Positions 24,727 to 32,903 of a stretch of DNA of 64,000 nt are shown here, piece by piece (position 1 is the stretch's first letter; each line of letters starts with the position of its first letter). The translations under genes and the position numbers were made by a program. The DNA lies in NCBI RefSeq assembly GCF_021474405.1, contig NZ_JAKEIO010000002.1, positions 62,001 through 126,000 on the forward strand. The letters are read 5' to 3'. The notes beneath the pieces were generated by a model. The model saw nothing but the letters and a program-made list of their open reading frames with translations, made no database searches and was not told the origin of the DNA. Source of the stretch: [Streptosporangium] indianense. Lineage in GTDB: Bacteria; Actinomycetota; Actinomycetes; Streptomycetales; Streptomycetaceae.

Positions 24727-25839
24727 ATGGATCCCGTCCGCTACGAGCAGTACCGTCCCGTCGAACGCCCGACCTATCAGGAAGAGTTGGACGCCGTGGT
24801 CGCACAGGTGGCGCAGCGCACCCGCGCCTCGGTCGAGCGTGAGGCCGTCGGCCGCGCCGTCCGTACGGCCCACGGAAAGACCTACGGCCTGCTGAAGGCC
24901 ACTGTCACGGTCGGTGACAATCACGGCTTCCACGGGCAGGGCATCTTCGCCCGGCCCACCGAGTACGACGCCGTCGTCCGCTACTCCAACGGTCTGGGCC
25001 ACCAGCGTCCCGACCATCAGCTGGGCGCGGCGTGCGGGATGGGCATCAAGCTGTTCGGGGTCCCCGGGCCCTCATTGCTGGCCGACGAACCCGACACCGG
25101 TACCTTCGACCTCAACCTGATCAACAACGACGTCTTCTTCGCGAACACGGCCTATGACTACATGGTCATCGAGGACCTGTTCGCGGAGCTGCCCGAGGCC
25201 CTGGTGAACCCCGCGCGCCGCAAGACCTGGATGGCGGAGTTCCTGACCCGCCGGGGCACGCTCACCGACCCGGACGGCTGGCTGTGGGACGAACTGTTCG
25301 CCATGCTCTCGTTCACCACCGTCCCCCGCAGAAACCTGCTGTCGTACACCTACAACAGCATGGGTGCCTTCCGGTACGGCGATCACATTGCCAAGATCCG
25401 CACCGTGCCGACGGCCGAGTCCCTGGCCGCTCTCAAGCACCAGATCGTGGACGTGCGCGCGGACAACGAGGCGTTTCGCCGCACCCTCGTCGCCGAGGCC
25501 GCGGAACGGGACCACTCCTTCGAGCTCCAAGTGCAGCTGAACACCGATCTGGCCCGTATGCCGGTGGACAACACTTCCGTGAAGTGGCCCGACGAGTTGT
25601 CCCCCTGGGTGACCGTCGCCCGTGTGGACCTTCCGCGTCAGGACATCGGCGGGGACGACAACGTGACGGCCGCCGACGCCACGTCGATCACACCGTGGCG
25701 CTCACGAGAGGAGCACCGGCCCATCGGCGAGATCCAGCGGGTGCGGCAGGAGGTCTACCGGCGCTCGTCCATCGAGCGGCACCGCATCAATGGACAGCAG
25801 CGGCGCGAACCGGTCAGCAGCGCGCACGTGCTCGGCTGA
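24727..25839 (+). CDS. Catalase-like haem protein
   Basis: This 370-residue protein is related to the catalase fold but is shorter than a monofunctional catalase. The distal region is RTAHGKTYGLLKATVTV (about 46-62), corresponding to the catalase His segment, followed by GIFARPTEYDAVVRYSNG. The proximal haem Tyr is expected near YTYNSMGAFRYGDHIAKI (about 207-224). Members include minimal catalases and allene-oxide-synthase-like peroxide enzymes. It is divergent from the DUF485/symporter unit, with a GGGAGG ribosome-binding site. Which peroxide it uses cannot be told from sequence. Confidence 0.8.
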   Translation: MDPVRYEQYRPVERPTYQEELDAVVAQVAQRTRASVEREAVGRAVRTAHGKTYGLLKATVTVGDNHGFHGQGIFARPTEYDAVVRYSNGLGHQRPDHQLGAACGMGIKLFGVPGPSLLADEPDTGTFDLNLINNDVFFANTAYDYMVIEDLFAELPEALVNPARRKTWMAEFLTRRGTLTDPDGWLWDELFAMLSFTTVPRRNLLSYTYNSMGAFRYGDHIAKIRTVPTAESLAALKHQIVDVRADNEAFRRTLVAEAAERDHSFELQVQLNTDLARMPVDNTSVKWPDELSPWVTVARVDLPRQDIGGDDNVTAADATSITPWRSREEHRPIGEIQRVRQEVYRRSSIERHRINGQQRREPVSSAHVLG

Positions 25840-25995
25840 GCCGGCCGAGCCGCGTCCCGTCACCTGTGCCGACCGTGCTCGGCCACCGCACTGGCTCGAC
25901 GGCCGGCCCCGGCGCTTCCCTCGACGAGGGCGAGGAACCGGTCGTCGACGGGACTCCGGTGCGCGGTGGGCGGGTTGCCGGGCGGACGGAAGCCG

Positions 25996-26919
25996 TCAGC
26001 GGGCCAGGGCGCCCAGGAGCTGCCAGGTGCGTCGGCGGTCGGCCTCTCCGGCGATCTCGGTGCTCGAGAACACCACCTCGGTGGCGCCGGCGTCGCGATA
26101 ACGGCGTACCTCGGCCTCGACCGTCTTCTCGTCGCCGATCACGGCCAGATCGGCGGCCCGCCTGCCGCCGGAGAGTCCGATGACCCGCGCGTAGGACGGG
26201 ATCTGCTCGTAGAAGGCCAGGTTCTCGACGGCCTTGGCCCGCACCGCGTCGACGTCGTCGGTGACCACGCCGGGCACCAGGGCCACGATCCTGGGGGCGG
26301 GACGGCCGGCGGCCTCGGCCGCGGCGGTCACGGCGGGGACGATGTGTTCCGCCAGGGCGCGCGGTCCCGCCAGGTAGGGCAGGATCCCGTCCGCCAGCTC
26401 ACCGCTGACCCGCAGGGCCTGCGGCCCCATCGCGGCGACCAGCACGGGGACACCGCTCTCGGCACCCGGCACCCGGGCGGAGATCGGGGTGGTGGCGGTG
26501 AGCAGCTCGCCGTGGAAGTCGGCCGTGCCGGTCTCCGTCAACTGCCGCAGGGCGGTGAGGAATTCACGCAGCCGGGCGATGGGGCGTTCGAAGGGTAGAC
26601 CGAAGCCGGTCTCCGTCAGGAGTCTGGTACCCAGGGCCAGCCCGAGGTGGTAGCGACCGTGGGTCGCGGCCTGGGCGGTCTGGGCCTGGCTGGACACCAG
26701 CAGCGGGTGGCGGCCGAAGACGGGGATCGCGGAGGTGCCGACCTGCAGTCCGGGCACCTCGCGTCCGACGATCGCCGCGAGCTGGGGTGAGTCCGCGCCG
26801 AAGGTCTGCCCGAACCAGGCCGATGCGAGTCCCGACTCCGAGGCCTCGCGGGAGAGTTGCACGGTGGCATCGATCTGGTTCGGCGCGTCGGACGCGTTGA
26901 GCGCTACTCCAACAGTCAT
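25996..26919 (-). CDS. LLM-class F420-dependent oxidoreductase (probable)
   Basis: This 307-residue luciferase-like TIM-barrel protein follows the F420-dependent pattern: GVALNASDAPNQIDATVQLSREASESGLASAWFGQ at the start, then VGTSAIPVFGRHPLLVSSQAQT and RYHLGLALGTR, with a TIGR03564-like layout. ATG 26919 is preferred because homology begins there, although its ribosome-binding site is poor; ATG 26985 would add 22 residues. It lies convergent with the catalase-like gene and divergent from the leader peptide/GST unit. F420 use is inferred from family pattern. The substrate is unknown. Confidence 0.82.
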   Translation of the reverse strand: MTVGVALNASDAPNQIDATVQLSREASESGLASAWFGQTFGADSPQLAAIVGREVPGLQVGTSAIPVFGRHPLLVSSQAQTAQAATHGRYHLGLALGTRLLTETGFGLPFERPIARLREFLTALRQLTETGTADFHGELLTATTPISARVPGAESGVPVLVAAMGPQALRVSGELADGILPYLAGPRALAEHIVPAVTAAAEAAGRPAPRIVALVPGVVTDDVDAVRAKAVENLAFYEQIPSYARVIGLSGGRRAADLAVIGDEKTVEAEVRRYRDAGATEVVFSSTEIAGEADRRRTWQLLGALAR

Positions 26920-27053
26920 GTCGGTCAGAACGACCGCGGGCCGAACCCGCATTCCGGCCGTGTGTGACAGCTTCTTGTCAGTCATGTGTACAGGACCCGG
27001 CGCCGCGCGGGGCCCGCCGTCCAGCGGCGCGTCCGAGATGCGGGACGGACCTC

Positions 27054-27082
27054 TTGACGCCGGTGCCCGACGGATCGACACT
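27054..27082 (+). promoter_or_regulatory. Promoter candidate for leader peptide and GST-like gene
   Basis: TTGACG (27054-27059), a 17-bp spacer and GACACT (27077-27082) resemble a principal-sigma promoter. Transcription would start near 27090, shortly before the leader peptide ATG at 27117. Confidence 0.5.
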
Positions 27083-27116
27083 CACTGAGGTAATCCCAGT
27101 GAAGAGGTAGGGAAAC

Positions 27117-27230
27117 ATGAGGCGTCTGGAACCGGTCACCGTCCGAGTGAGCCGTCCGCCTCTCCTTCTCACCTCCCGCCGCCACATCGACCTGCAGCGC
27201 GTCTGCAGCGCGATCAGGTCCCAGGGCTGA
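27117..27230 (+). CDS. Cys-type leader peptide (37 aa)
   Basis: This small frame ends SRRHIDLQRVCSAIRSQG. The motif RRHIDL-x-RV-x-SA is the hallmark of actinobacterial leader peptides placed upstream of sulfur-metabolism genes, where Cys codons near the end let the ribosome sense cysteine supply. Here a single Cys lies within the motif. AGAGGTAGGG precedes the ATG. It lies 136 bases before the GST-like gene. The same motif appears at 28435 and 37620. Confidence 0.8.
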   Translation: MRRLEPVTVRVSRPPLLLTSRRHIDLQRVCSAIRSQG

Positions 27231-27366
27231 GCCGCGCCCATCCCGCGCCGACAGCGTCCCCCTTCCCTGAGGTTTCGTCCTGTCCGGTGCGCACGGGTGA
27301 GCCCTGCTCCCTCGTCCGACGTCGCTTCCGCCGCGCGTACGTCCGCGCCCGCTCCCGGGGAGAACC

Positions 27367-28230
27367 ATGACCGTCACACCGCTGGCCGCCCACGCGTCCG
27401 ACCGCCCCGTACCGGCCTTCCGCGGCCGTATCGGCAGGGACGCGCGCAGCGGCCACTACGCCGTTCCCGGCCGCTACCGCCTCCATCTGTCGACCGCATG
27501 TCCGGACGGCCTGCGCATCGCCGTCGCCCACAGCCTGCTCGGCCGGGACACCGCCTGTCCGGTGACCCTCCTGCCCGCCGTGCCCGACTCTCCCGACGGC
27601 GGGCACTCGGCCCTGCGTTCGCTGTACGAGGCGAGTGCCCACCGGTACACCGGTCCGGCCGTCGCGCCCGTGCTCAGTGACGACTGGTCCGGACGGATCG
27701 TCAGCACCCACGCCCCGGACATCATGCGCGACCTCGCCCGCCGCTTCGCCACCGGCGGCCCCTCGCTCTATCCGTGCGGCGCGGAGTCGGAGATCGAGGC
27801 CGTCGAGCGGATGTGCGCGCAGGGCGTCGAACAGGCCGCGCAGCGCGCCGGATCGGCCGACGGCGGACCGGCCGACCGCGAGGCGGCTCTTGGCGTACTG
27901 CTGGACGCACTGGGCGCGCTGGAGCGCTGGCTGGTCGGGCGGACGTACATGATCCGCGACGACGTCACGGCCGCCGACGTCGAGTTGTGGGTCGCCCTGG
28001 TCCAACTCGACACCGTGCACCGCAACCATCTGGACGCCTCCGCCGTCCAGCGCATCGCCGACCACCCCACCCTGTGGGCCTACGCCCGCCGTCTGACCAC
28101 CCACCCGGCCTTCGGCACCCACCTCGACCTCGGCGGCATCGAACGCCGCCACCACGACCGCTGCCACGGCCTGGAGGCCGCCGGGGCAGCCGTACAGATC
28201 CTGGACTGGGCGGCACACGCGGCCCGTTGA
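27367..28230 (+). CDS. Glutathione S-transferase-like protein (Xi/omega type)
   Basis: This 287-residue thioredoxin-fold plus helical-domain protein resembles the Xi class (S-glutathionyl-hydroquinone reductases). The catalytic Cys is in LSTACPDGLRIA (about residues 40-51), where the classical motif would be CPWAHR. The C-terminal helical domain contains GALERWLVGRTYMIRDDVTAADVELWVALVQLD (about 180-212). Actinobacteria use mycothiol rather than glutathione, so the thiol partner is uncertain. A Cys leader peptide upstream suggests control by sulfur supply. It heads the sulfur region and is followed by a separate promoter and riboswitch. Confidence 0.78.
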   Translation: MTVTPLAAHASDRPVPAFRGRIGRDARSGHYAVPGRYRLHLSTACPDGLRIAVAHSLLGRDTACPVTLLPAVPDSPDGGHSALRSLYEASAHRYTGPAVAPVLSDDWSGRIVSTHAPDIMRDLARRFATGGPSLYPCGAESEIEAVERMCAQGVEQAAQRAGSADGGPADREAALGVLLDALGALERWLVGRTYMIRDDVTAADVELWVALVQLDTVHRNHLDASAVQRIADHPTLWAYARRLTTHPAFGTHLDLGGIERRHHDRCHGLEAAGAAVQILDWAAHAAR

Positions 28231-28253
28231 CCGTTCCACCTGGTGGACCGGCG

Positions 28254-28283
28254 TTGACATTCGTTCGGGCCGTTGCCTTAACT
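28254..28283 (+). promoter_or_regulatory. Promoter of the riboswitch-controlled transporter operon
   Basis: TTGACA (28254-28259), an 18-bp spacer and TTAACT (28278-28283) form a near-consensus promoter. The predicted start near 28290 lies just before the riboswitch. Confidence 0.7.
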
Positions 28284-28293
28284 ACGGGCCAGA

Positions 28294-28418
28294 ACGGTCA
28301 TGAGCGTCAGCGACAAGCCCTGGCTTGCTGACCGGCAACCCTCGCATCGCGGTGGGGTGCCCCAGGTGAAGACCGGACCGAAGATGTTTCGGTAAGCGCG
28401 AGGCCCACAGGGCCGGAA
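28294..28418 (+). promoter_or_regulatory. SAM-IV-type riboswitch
   Basis: The sequence runs GGTCATGAGCGTCAGC, then CAAGCCCTGGCTTGCTGACCGGCAACC, GGTGGGGTGCCCCAGGTGAAGACC, and ends in a GGCCCACAGGGCC pairing. GGTC at the start pairs with GACC near 28370, closing the core. The order of conserved blocks is that of SAM-IV, the actinobacterial S-adenosylmethionine aptamer. It lies between a strong promoter and a Cys leader peptide, upstream of an ABC importer. S-adenosylmethionine would be expected to shut expression off. Confidence 0.85.
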
Positions 28419-28434
28419 GAGTGACGGTGACGCC

Positions 28435-28584
28435 ATGTACGCAGCTCCCAGGACGGCCGCACGCCGCCCCCAGGGCTGCGTACGGTCGTACCCGAACCTG
28501 CTCGTCGCCGATCGTGCCGTCGATCTGCTCCGCGTGAACAGCGCACTGTGTACCGCACCGGGCCGTGCCCGCTGCCGGGGCTGA
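28435..28584 (+). CDS. Cys-type leader peptide (49 aa) downstream of the riboswitch
   Basis: This frame contains RAVDLLRVNSALC near residues 28-39, a variant of the RRHVDL-x-RV-x-SA leader motif, with further Cys codons at positions 15, 39 and 47. GGAAGAG precedes the ATG by 14 bases. The stop lies 143 bases before the permease gene. Placed right after the SAM-IV riboswitch, it would add cysteine sensing to SAM sensing in the same transcript. Confidence 0.72.
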   Translation: MYAAPRTAARRPQGCVRSYPNLLVADRAVDLLRVNSALCTAPGRARCRG

Positions 28585-28727
28585 CACCTCCCCGCAGCCC
28601 CCGCCTTCCCTGACGACCACCGCCCGCGCGGTGTGCCGTCGTCCTCCCCGGTCCCGGTACCTCGCCGGCGTGCGCGCCCCCGCATGCCGCGCGCTTCCGG
28701 GATCTCCCCTCCCAGCCGGAGCCCACC

Positions 28728-29708
28728 ATGAGTGAACCCCCTGGCGCCACCGTCACCCTCCCCGAGGCGCGGGCTGCCGCCGAACCGCCGAAAGCCGTCA
28801 CCGCCCAGCGCGTTCTGCCGCTACGGCGGCCGGGACGCTGGATCGCCACCGCGGTCGTCCTGGTCCTGGCGGCCCAGTTCGTGCACGGTCTGGTCTCCAA
28901 CCCCTTCTACCAGTGGGACCGCTTCGGCTACTGGTTCCTGCGGCCGGCCATCCTCGACGGGCTCCTCATCACCCTCGAAGTCACCGTCTACAGCGCGGTG
29001 CTGGGCCTCGCCGGCGGCATCCTCCTCGCGCTGGCCCGGCTCTCCGGGAGCCCGGTGCTGCGGGCGGTCAGCTGGCTCTATGTCTGGGCGTTCCGCTCCG
29101 TCCCGCTCATCGTGGTGCTGATCTTCCTCTACAACTTCAGTGCGCTGTACAAGACGTTGAGCGTCGGTGTCCCCTTCGGACCGGCCTTCTTCTCCTTCGA
29201 CGAGTCGAAACTCGCCACGGACATGGTCATCGCGGTCGTCGGGCTCAGCCTCCACGAGGCCGCGTACGCCGCCGAAGTCGTCCGGGGCGGCATCCTCTCC
29301 GTCGACCAGGGGCAGCACGAGGCGGCCTCCGCGCTCGGCCTGCCCAAGGGCTACCAGTTCCGGAAGGTCGTCTTTCCGCAGGCGCTGCGCTCCATCGTCC
29401 CGAACTACGTCAACCAGCTCATCGGCCTGATCAAGGGCACCTCGCTGGTGTTCTACGTCTCGCTGCTCGACCTGTTCGGCGCCGCCCAGACCATGGGCTC
29501 CACCTACCCCGGCGACATCGTGCCGCTGCTGCTGGTCGTCACCGTCTGGTACCTGGTCCTGACCAGTGTCGTCTCCGTCGTCCAGTTCTACGTCGAGCGG
29601 CACTACGCCCGCGGTGCCACCCGCAGCCTGCCGCCGACACCGCTGCAGAAGCTCCGCGCCGGCCTCGCCGGCCTGCGGGTCCGCATCCGCCAGGAGGCCG
29701 CCGTATGA
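28728..29708 (+). CDS. ABC transporter permease (HisM/polar amino acid family)
   Basis: This 326-residue inner-membrane permease has about five to six helices. The EAA loop that contacts the ATPase is EAASALGLPKGYQFRKVVFPQALR (about residues 201-224), followed by NYVNQLIGLIKGTSL, the hallmark of the amino-acid uptake group. It has a long N-terminal tail of 45 residues. It is the first structural gene behind the riboswitch and leader peptide, and overlaps the ATPase gene (ATGA). The genetic control and neighbours point to a sulfur-containing substrate such as a sulfur amino acid or organosulfur compound, which is an inference. Confidence 0.92.
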   Translation: MSEPPGATVTLPEARAAAEPPKAVTAQRVLPLRRPGRWIATAVVLVLAAQFVHGLVSNPFYQWDRFGYWFLRPAILDGLLITLEVTVYSAVLGLAGGILLALARLSGSPVLRAVSWLYVWAFRSVPLIVVLIFLYNFSALYKTLSVGVPFGPAFFSFDESKLATDMVIAVVGLSLHEAAYAAEVVRGGILSVDQGQHEAASALGLPKGYQFRKVVFPQALRSIVPNYVNQLIGLIKGTSLVFYVSLLDLFGAAQTMGSTYPGDIVPLLLVVTVWYLVLTSVVSVVQFYVERHYARGATRSLPPTPLQKLRAGLAGLRVRIRQEAAV

Positions 29709-30502
29709 CCGCCACAACGCATCGAGCCCCGGCGGACACCGAAGCCGCCACCGTCGAGATCCACGACGTGCACAAGTGGTACGGCACCCACCGGGTCCTG
29801 GACGGTGTCGACCTGACCGTCCGCCCCGGGGAGGTCACCGTCATCCTCGGCCCGTCCGGATCCGGCAAGTCCACCCTGCTGCGGGTCGTCAACCACCTGG
29901 AGAGGCCCGAGATCGGCCACGTCAGCATCAACGGCGAGCTGATCGGCGTACGGCGGCAGGGCGAGCGGCTGAAGGAACTGAGCGAGCGGGCCATCCTCAC
30001 CCAGCGCAGCCGGATCGGTTTCGTCTTCCAGAACTTCAACCTCTTCCCGCACCTGACGGTCCTGGACAACGTGGCCGCCGCCCCGGTCGCCACCGGGAAG
30101 CTCGGCAAGCCCGAGGCCGTGGAACTCGCCCGCGAACTCCTCGGCCGGGTCGGCCTCGCCGACAGGACCGGCGCCTACCCGCGCCAGCTCTCCGGTGGCC
30201 AGCAGCAGCGCGTCGCCATCGCCCGCGCCCTCGCGCTGCGCCCCGGCGTCATCCTCTTCGACGAGCCCACCTCCGCCCTCGACCCGGAACTGGTCGGTGA
30301 AGTCCTGGCCGTCATCAAGGACTTGGCGACCAGCAGAACCACCCTCCTCATCGTCACCCACGAGATCGGTTTCGCCCGCGAGATCGCCGACCGGGTCGTC
30401 TTCATCGACGGCGGCAGGATCATCGAGCAGGGCCCGCCCTCCGAGGTCCTCGACAAGCCCCGGCACGAGCGGACCAGGGACTTCCTCAGCAAGGTCCTCT
30501 GA
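29705..30502 (+). CDS. ABC transporter ATP-binding protein (GlnQ-like)
   Basis: This 265-residue ATPase subunit partners the permease encoded just before it. Walker A is GPSGSGKST (about 47-55), followed by the Q-loop FVFQNFNLFPHLTVLDN, the signature LSGGQQQRVAIARAL (about 162-176), Walker B ILFDEPTSALD (about 182-192) and the switch His in VTHEIGFA. The insert ELSERAILTQRSRIGFVFQ and the PTSALDPELVGEVL pattern are typical of amino-acid importers. The start overlaps the permease stop by four bases. Another long frame running through from 28913 is spurious. Confidence 0.95.
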   Translation: MTATTHRAPADTEAATVEIHDVHKWYGTHRVLDGVDLTVRPGEVTVILGPSGSGKSTLLRVVNHLERPEIGHVSINGELIGVRRQGERLKELSERAILTQRSRIGFVFQNFNLFPHLTVLDNVAAAPVATGKLGKPEAVELARELLGRVGLADRTGAYPRQLSGGQQQRVAIARALALRPGVILFDEPTSALDPELVGEVLAVIKDLATSRTTLLIVTHEIGFAREIADRVVFIDGGRIIEQGPPSEVLDKPRHERTRDFLSKVL

Positions 30503-30577
30503 CCGCCGCCCCCTCGACTTCCCCCCACGCCACCCGCATCACTCCCCGCATCACTTCCCCACCGACAAGGAACGGCC

Positions 30578-31600
30578 ATGTCTGTCCACTTCACCCGACG
30601 CAGCCTGATACGCGGCATCACCGCGGCGACCGCCGTCGCCACCCTGGCCACCGGGCTCGCCGCCTGCGGTGGCGACAGCGACGCGGCCACCACGACGAGC
30701 GACAACGCCGGCACGGTCACCGTCGGCCGGCTGTCCAACGGCGCCGCCGAGGAGACCACCCTCAAGGTCTCCGAGGTCAAGTCCATCAGCGCCCAGCTGC
30801 CCGACGCGATCAGGAAGAGCGGCAAGCTGGTGATCGGGTCCGGCACCCTGCCCTCCGGCTCCCCGCCGCTGGGCTTCGTGGGCAGCGACCAGAAGACACT
30901 CACCGGCTCCGAGATCGACCTGGCCAGACTGGTCGCGGCCGTCCTCGGCCTGGAGTCCGAAGTGAAGCGGTTCACCTGGGAGAACCTCTTCGTCGGCATC
31001 GACAGCGGCAAGGTGAACGTCGGCTTCTCGAACATCACCGACACCGAGGAACGCAAGAGGAAGTACGAGTTCGCCTCCTACCGCAAGGACGACCTCGCCT
31101 TCGAGACACTCAAGTCCTCGAAGTTCGCCTTCGACGGTGACTACGAGGCCCTCGCGGGGAAGACCGTCTCGGTCGGCGCGGGCACCAACCAGGAGCGGAT
31201 CCTGCTGGGGTGGAAGGACAAGCTGGAGGAGGAGGGCAAGAAGCTCACCATCAAGTACTTCCAGGACAACAACAGCCTCTACCTGGCCCTGAACAGCGGC
31301 AAGATCGACGCCTATCTGGGCCCCAGCCCCAACCTCGCCTACCACGTCACCCAGACGGAGAAGACTCCCGACGCGACCAGGATCGCGGGCCAGTACTCCG
31401 GCGCCGGCGCGAGCCTCCAAGGGCTGATCGCGGCCACCGCGAAGAAGGACAGCGGCTTGGCCGAGCCGCTCGCCGACGCCATCAACCACCTGATCGACAA
31501 CGGTCAGTACGCCAAGTGGCTCGCCGCCTGGAACCTCTCCAGTGACGCCGTCACCAAGTCCGAGGTCAACCCGCCCGGGCTGCCGCTCGACAACTCCTGA
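30578..31600 (+). CDS. ABC transporter substrate-binding lipoprotein
   Basis: This 340-residue solute-binding protein has an N-terminal signal with twin Arg (TRRSLIRG), a hydrophobic stretch and the lipobox LAAC, so Cys31 would be lipid-anchored outside the membrane. The mature part is a family 3 amino-acid-binding fold: IRKSGKLVIGSGTLPSGSPPLGFVG (about 78-102), GSEIDLARLVAAVLGLE and WENLFVGIDSGKVNVGFSNITDTEERK. It completes the importer with the two genes before it. The monooxygenase genes that follow suggest that the ligand is an organosulfur compound or sulfur amino acid, but no residue proves this. Confidence 0.92.
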   Translation: MSVHFTRRSLIRGITAATAVATLATGLAACGGDSDAATTTSDNAGTVTVGRLSNGAAEETTLKVSEVKSISAQLPDAIRKSGKLVIGSGTLPSGSPPLGFVGSDQKTLTGSEIDLARLVAAVLGLESEVKRFTWENLFVGIDSGKVNVGFSNITDTEERKRKYEFASYRKDDLAFETLKSSKFAFDGDYEALAGKTVSVGAGTNQERILLGWKDKLEEEGKKLTIKYFQDNNSLYLALNSGKIDAYLGPSPNLAYHVTQTEKTPDATRIAGQYSGAGASLQGLIAATAKKDSGLAEPLADAINHLIDNGQYAKWLAAWNLSSDAVTKSEVNPPGLPLDNS

Positions 31601-31673
31601 CCCGTTCCTCATCAGCCGTACGCAGCGTCCCGCGGACCGCCGATCCAGTACGGACCTCCAGGAAGGCAGCCTC

Positions 31674-32882
31674 GTGTCCTCAACTCCCGTGTCCTCTCTG
31701 CACCTTGCCGTCGCCCTCGACGGCACCGGCTGGCACCCGGCCTCCTGGCGCGAGCAAGTCGCCCGGCCCCGCGACCTGTTCACCGCCGGATACTGGGCGG
31801 ACCTCGTCGCCGAGGCCGAGCGCGGCCTTCTCGACTTCGTCACCTTCGAGGACGGACTCGGTCTGCAGTCCTCGCACTACGGCGAGCCGGACGGCCGCAC
31901 CGACCAGGTCCGCGGCCGTCTGGACGCCGTCCTGACCGCCTCCCGCGTCGCACCCCTGACCCGGCACATCGGCCTGGTGCCCACCGTGATCGCCACCCAC
32001 ACCGAGCCGTTCCACATCTCCAAGGCCATCGCCACCCTCGATCATGTGAGCACCGGCCGGGCGGGCCTGCGGGTGCAGATCAGCGCCCGGCCGTACGAGG
32101 CCGACCACTTCGGCCGCCGCCGCTTCCCGCCGATCAGCCTGGAGGAGCTGCGGACCCCGGCCGGACAGGAACGGCTCACCGGCCTCTTCGACGAGGCCGC
32201 CGACCACGTCGAGGTCGTGCGCCGGCTCTGGGACAGCTGGGAGGACGACGCCGAGATCCGTGACGCCGCGACCGGCCGCTTCATCGACCGCGACAAACTG
32301 CACTACATCGATTTCCAGGGCAAGCACTTCAGCGTCAAGGGCCCTTCCATCACCCCACGCCCACCACAGGGCCAGCCGGTGGTCACCGCCCTCGCCCACC
32401 AGATCGTCCCGTACCGGCTGGTGGCCCGCCAGGCCGACGTCGGCTACGTCACCCCGCACGACGCCGGGCAGGCCCGCGCGATCGTTGCCGAGATCCGCGC
32501 CGAACAGGAGGCAGCCGGACGCGCCGGTGAACTGCTGCACGTGTTCGGCGACCTGGTGGTGTTCCTCGACGACGACCGGGCAGCGGCAGAGGACCGGCGC
32601 GCACGCCTCGACGCGCTCGCGGGCGAGCCGTACGACAGCGACGCCCGGGTCTTCACCGGCACCTCCTCCCAACTCGCCGATCTGTTGCAGGAACTGGCGG
32701 GAGAGGGACTGAGCGGATTCCGGCTGCGGCCCGCCGTCGCCGGACACGACCTGCCGGCCATCACCCGCGGCCTGGTTCCCGAGCTCCAGCGCCGGGGCGC
32801 CTTCCGCACCGCCTACGAGGCCGACACCCTGCGTGGCCTGCTGGGCCTGACCCGCCCCGCCAACCGCTACGCCACCGCCTGA
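31674..32882 (+). CDS. LLM-class flavin-dependent monooxygenase (sulfur region, first)
   Basis: This 402-residue luciferase-like TIM-barrel enzyme has the typical pattern LLDFVTFEDGLGLQ (about 43-56) and ISKAIATLDHVSTGRAGLRVQIS (about 113-135), plus a glycine-poor insertion rich in charged residues (about 180-215). It probably uses FMNH2 from the SsuE-type reductase at 39068 to oxidise an organosulfur substrate. GTG 31674 is chosen because GGAAGG lies seven bases upstream; the frame extends to 31542. It starts 73 bases after the binding-protein gene and so probably belongs to the transporter operon. The exact substrate is unknown. Confidence 0.83.
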   Translation: MSSTPVSSLHLAVALDGTGWHPASWREQVARPRDLFTAGYWADLVAEAERGLLDFVTFEDGLGLQSSHYGEPDGRTDQVRGRLDAVLTASRVAPLTRHIGLVPTVIATHTEPFHISKAIATLDHVSTGRAGLRVQISARPYEADHFGRRRFPPISLEELRTPAGQERLTGLFDEAADHVEVVRRLWDSWEDDAEIRDAATGRFIDRDKLHYIDFQGKHFSVKGPSITPRPPQGQPVVTALAHQIVPYRLVARQADVGYVTPHDAGQARAIVAEIRAEQEAAGRAGELLHVFGDLVVFLDDDRAAAEDRRARLDALAGEPYDSDARVFTGTSSQLADLLQELAGEGLSGFRLRPAVAGHDLPAITRGLVPELQRRGAFRTAYEADTLRGLLGLTRPANRYATA

Positions 32883-32903
32883 GCCGGAGGGACCGCACCC
32901 ACC

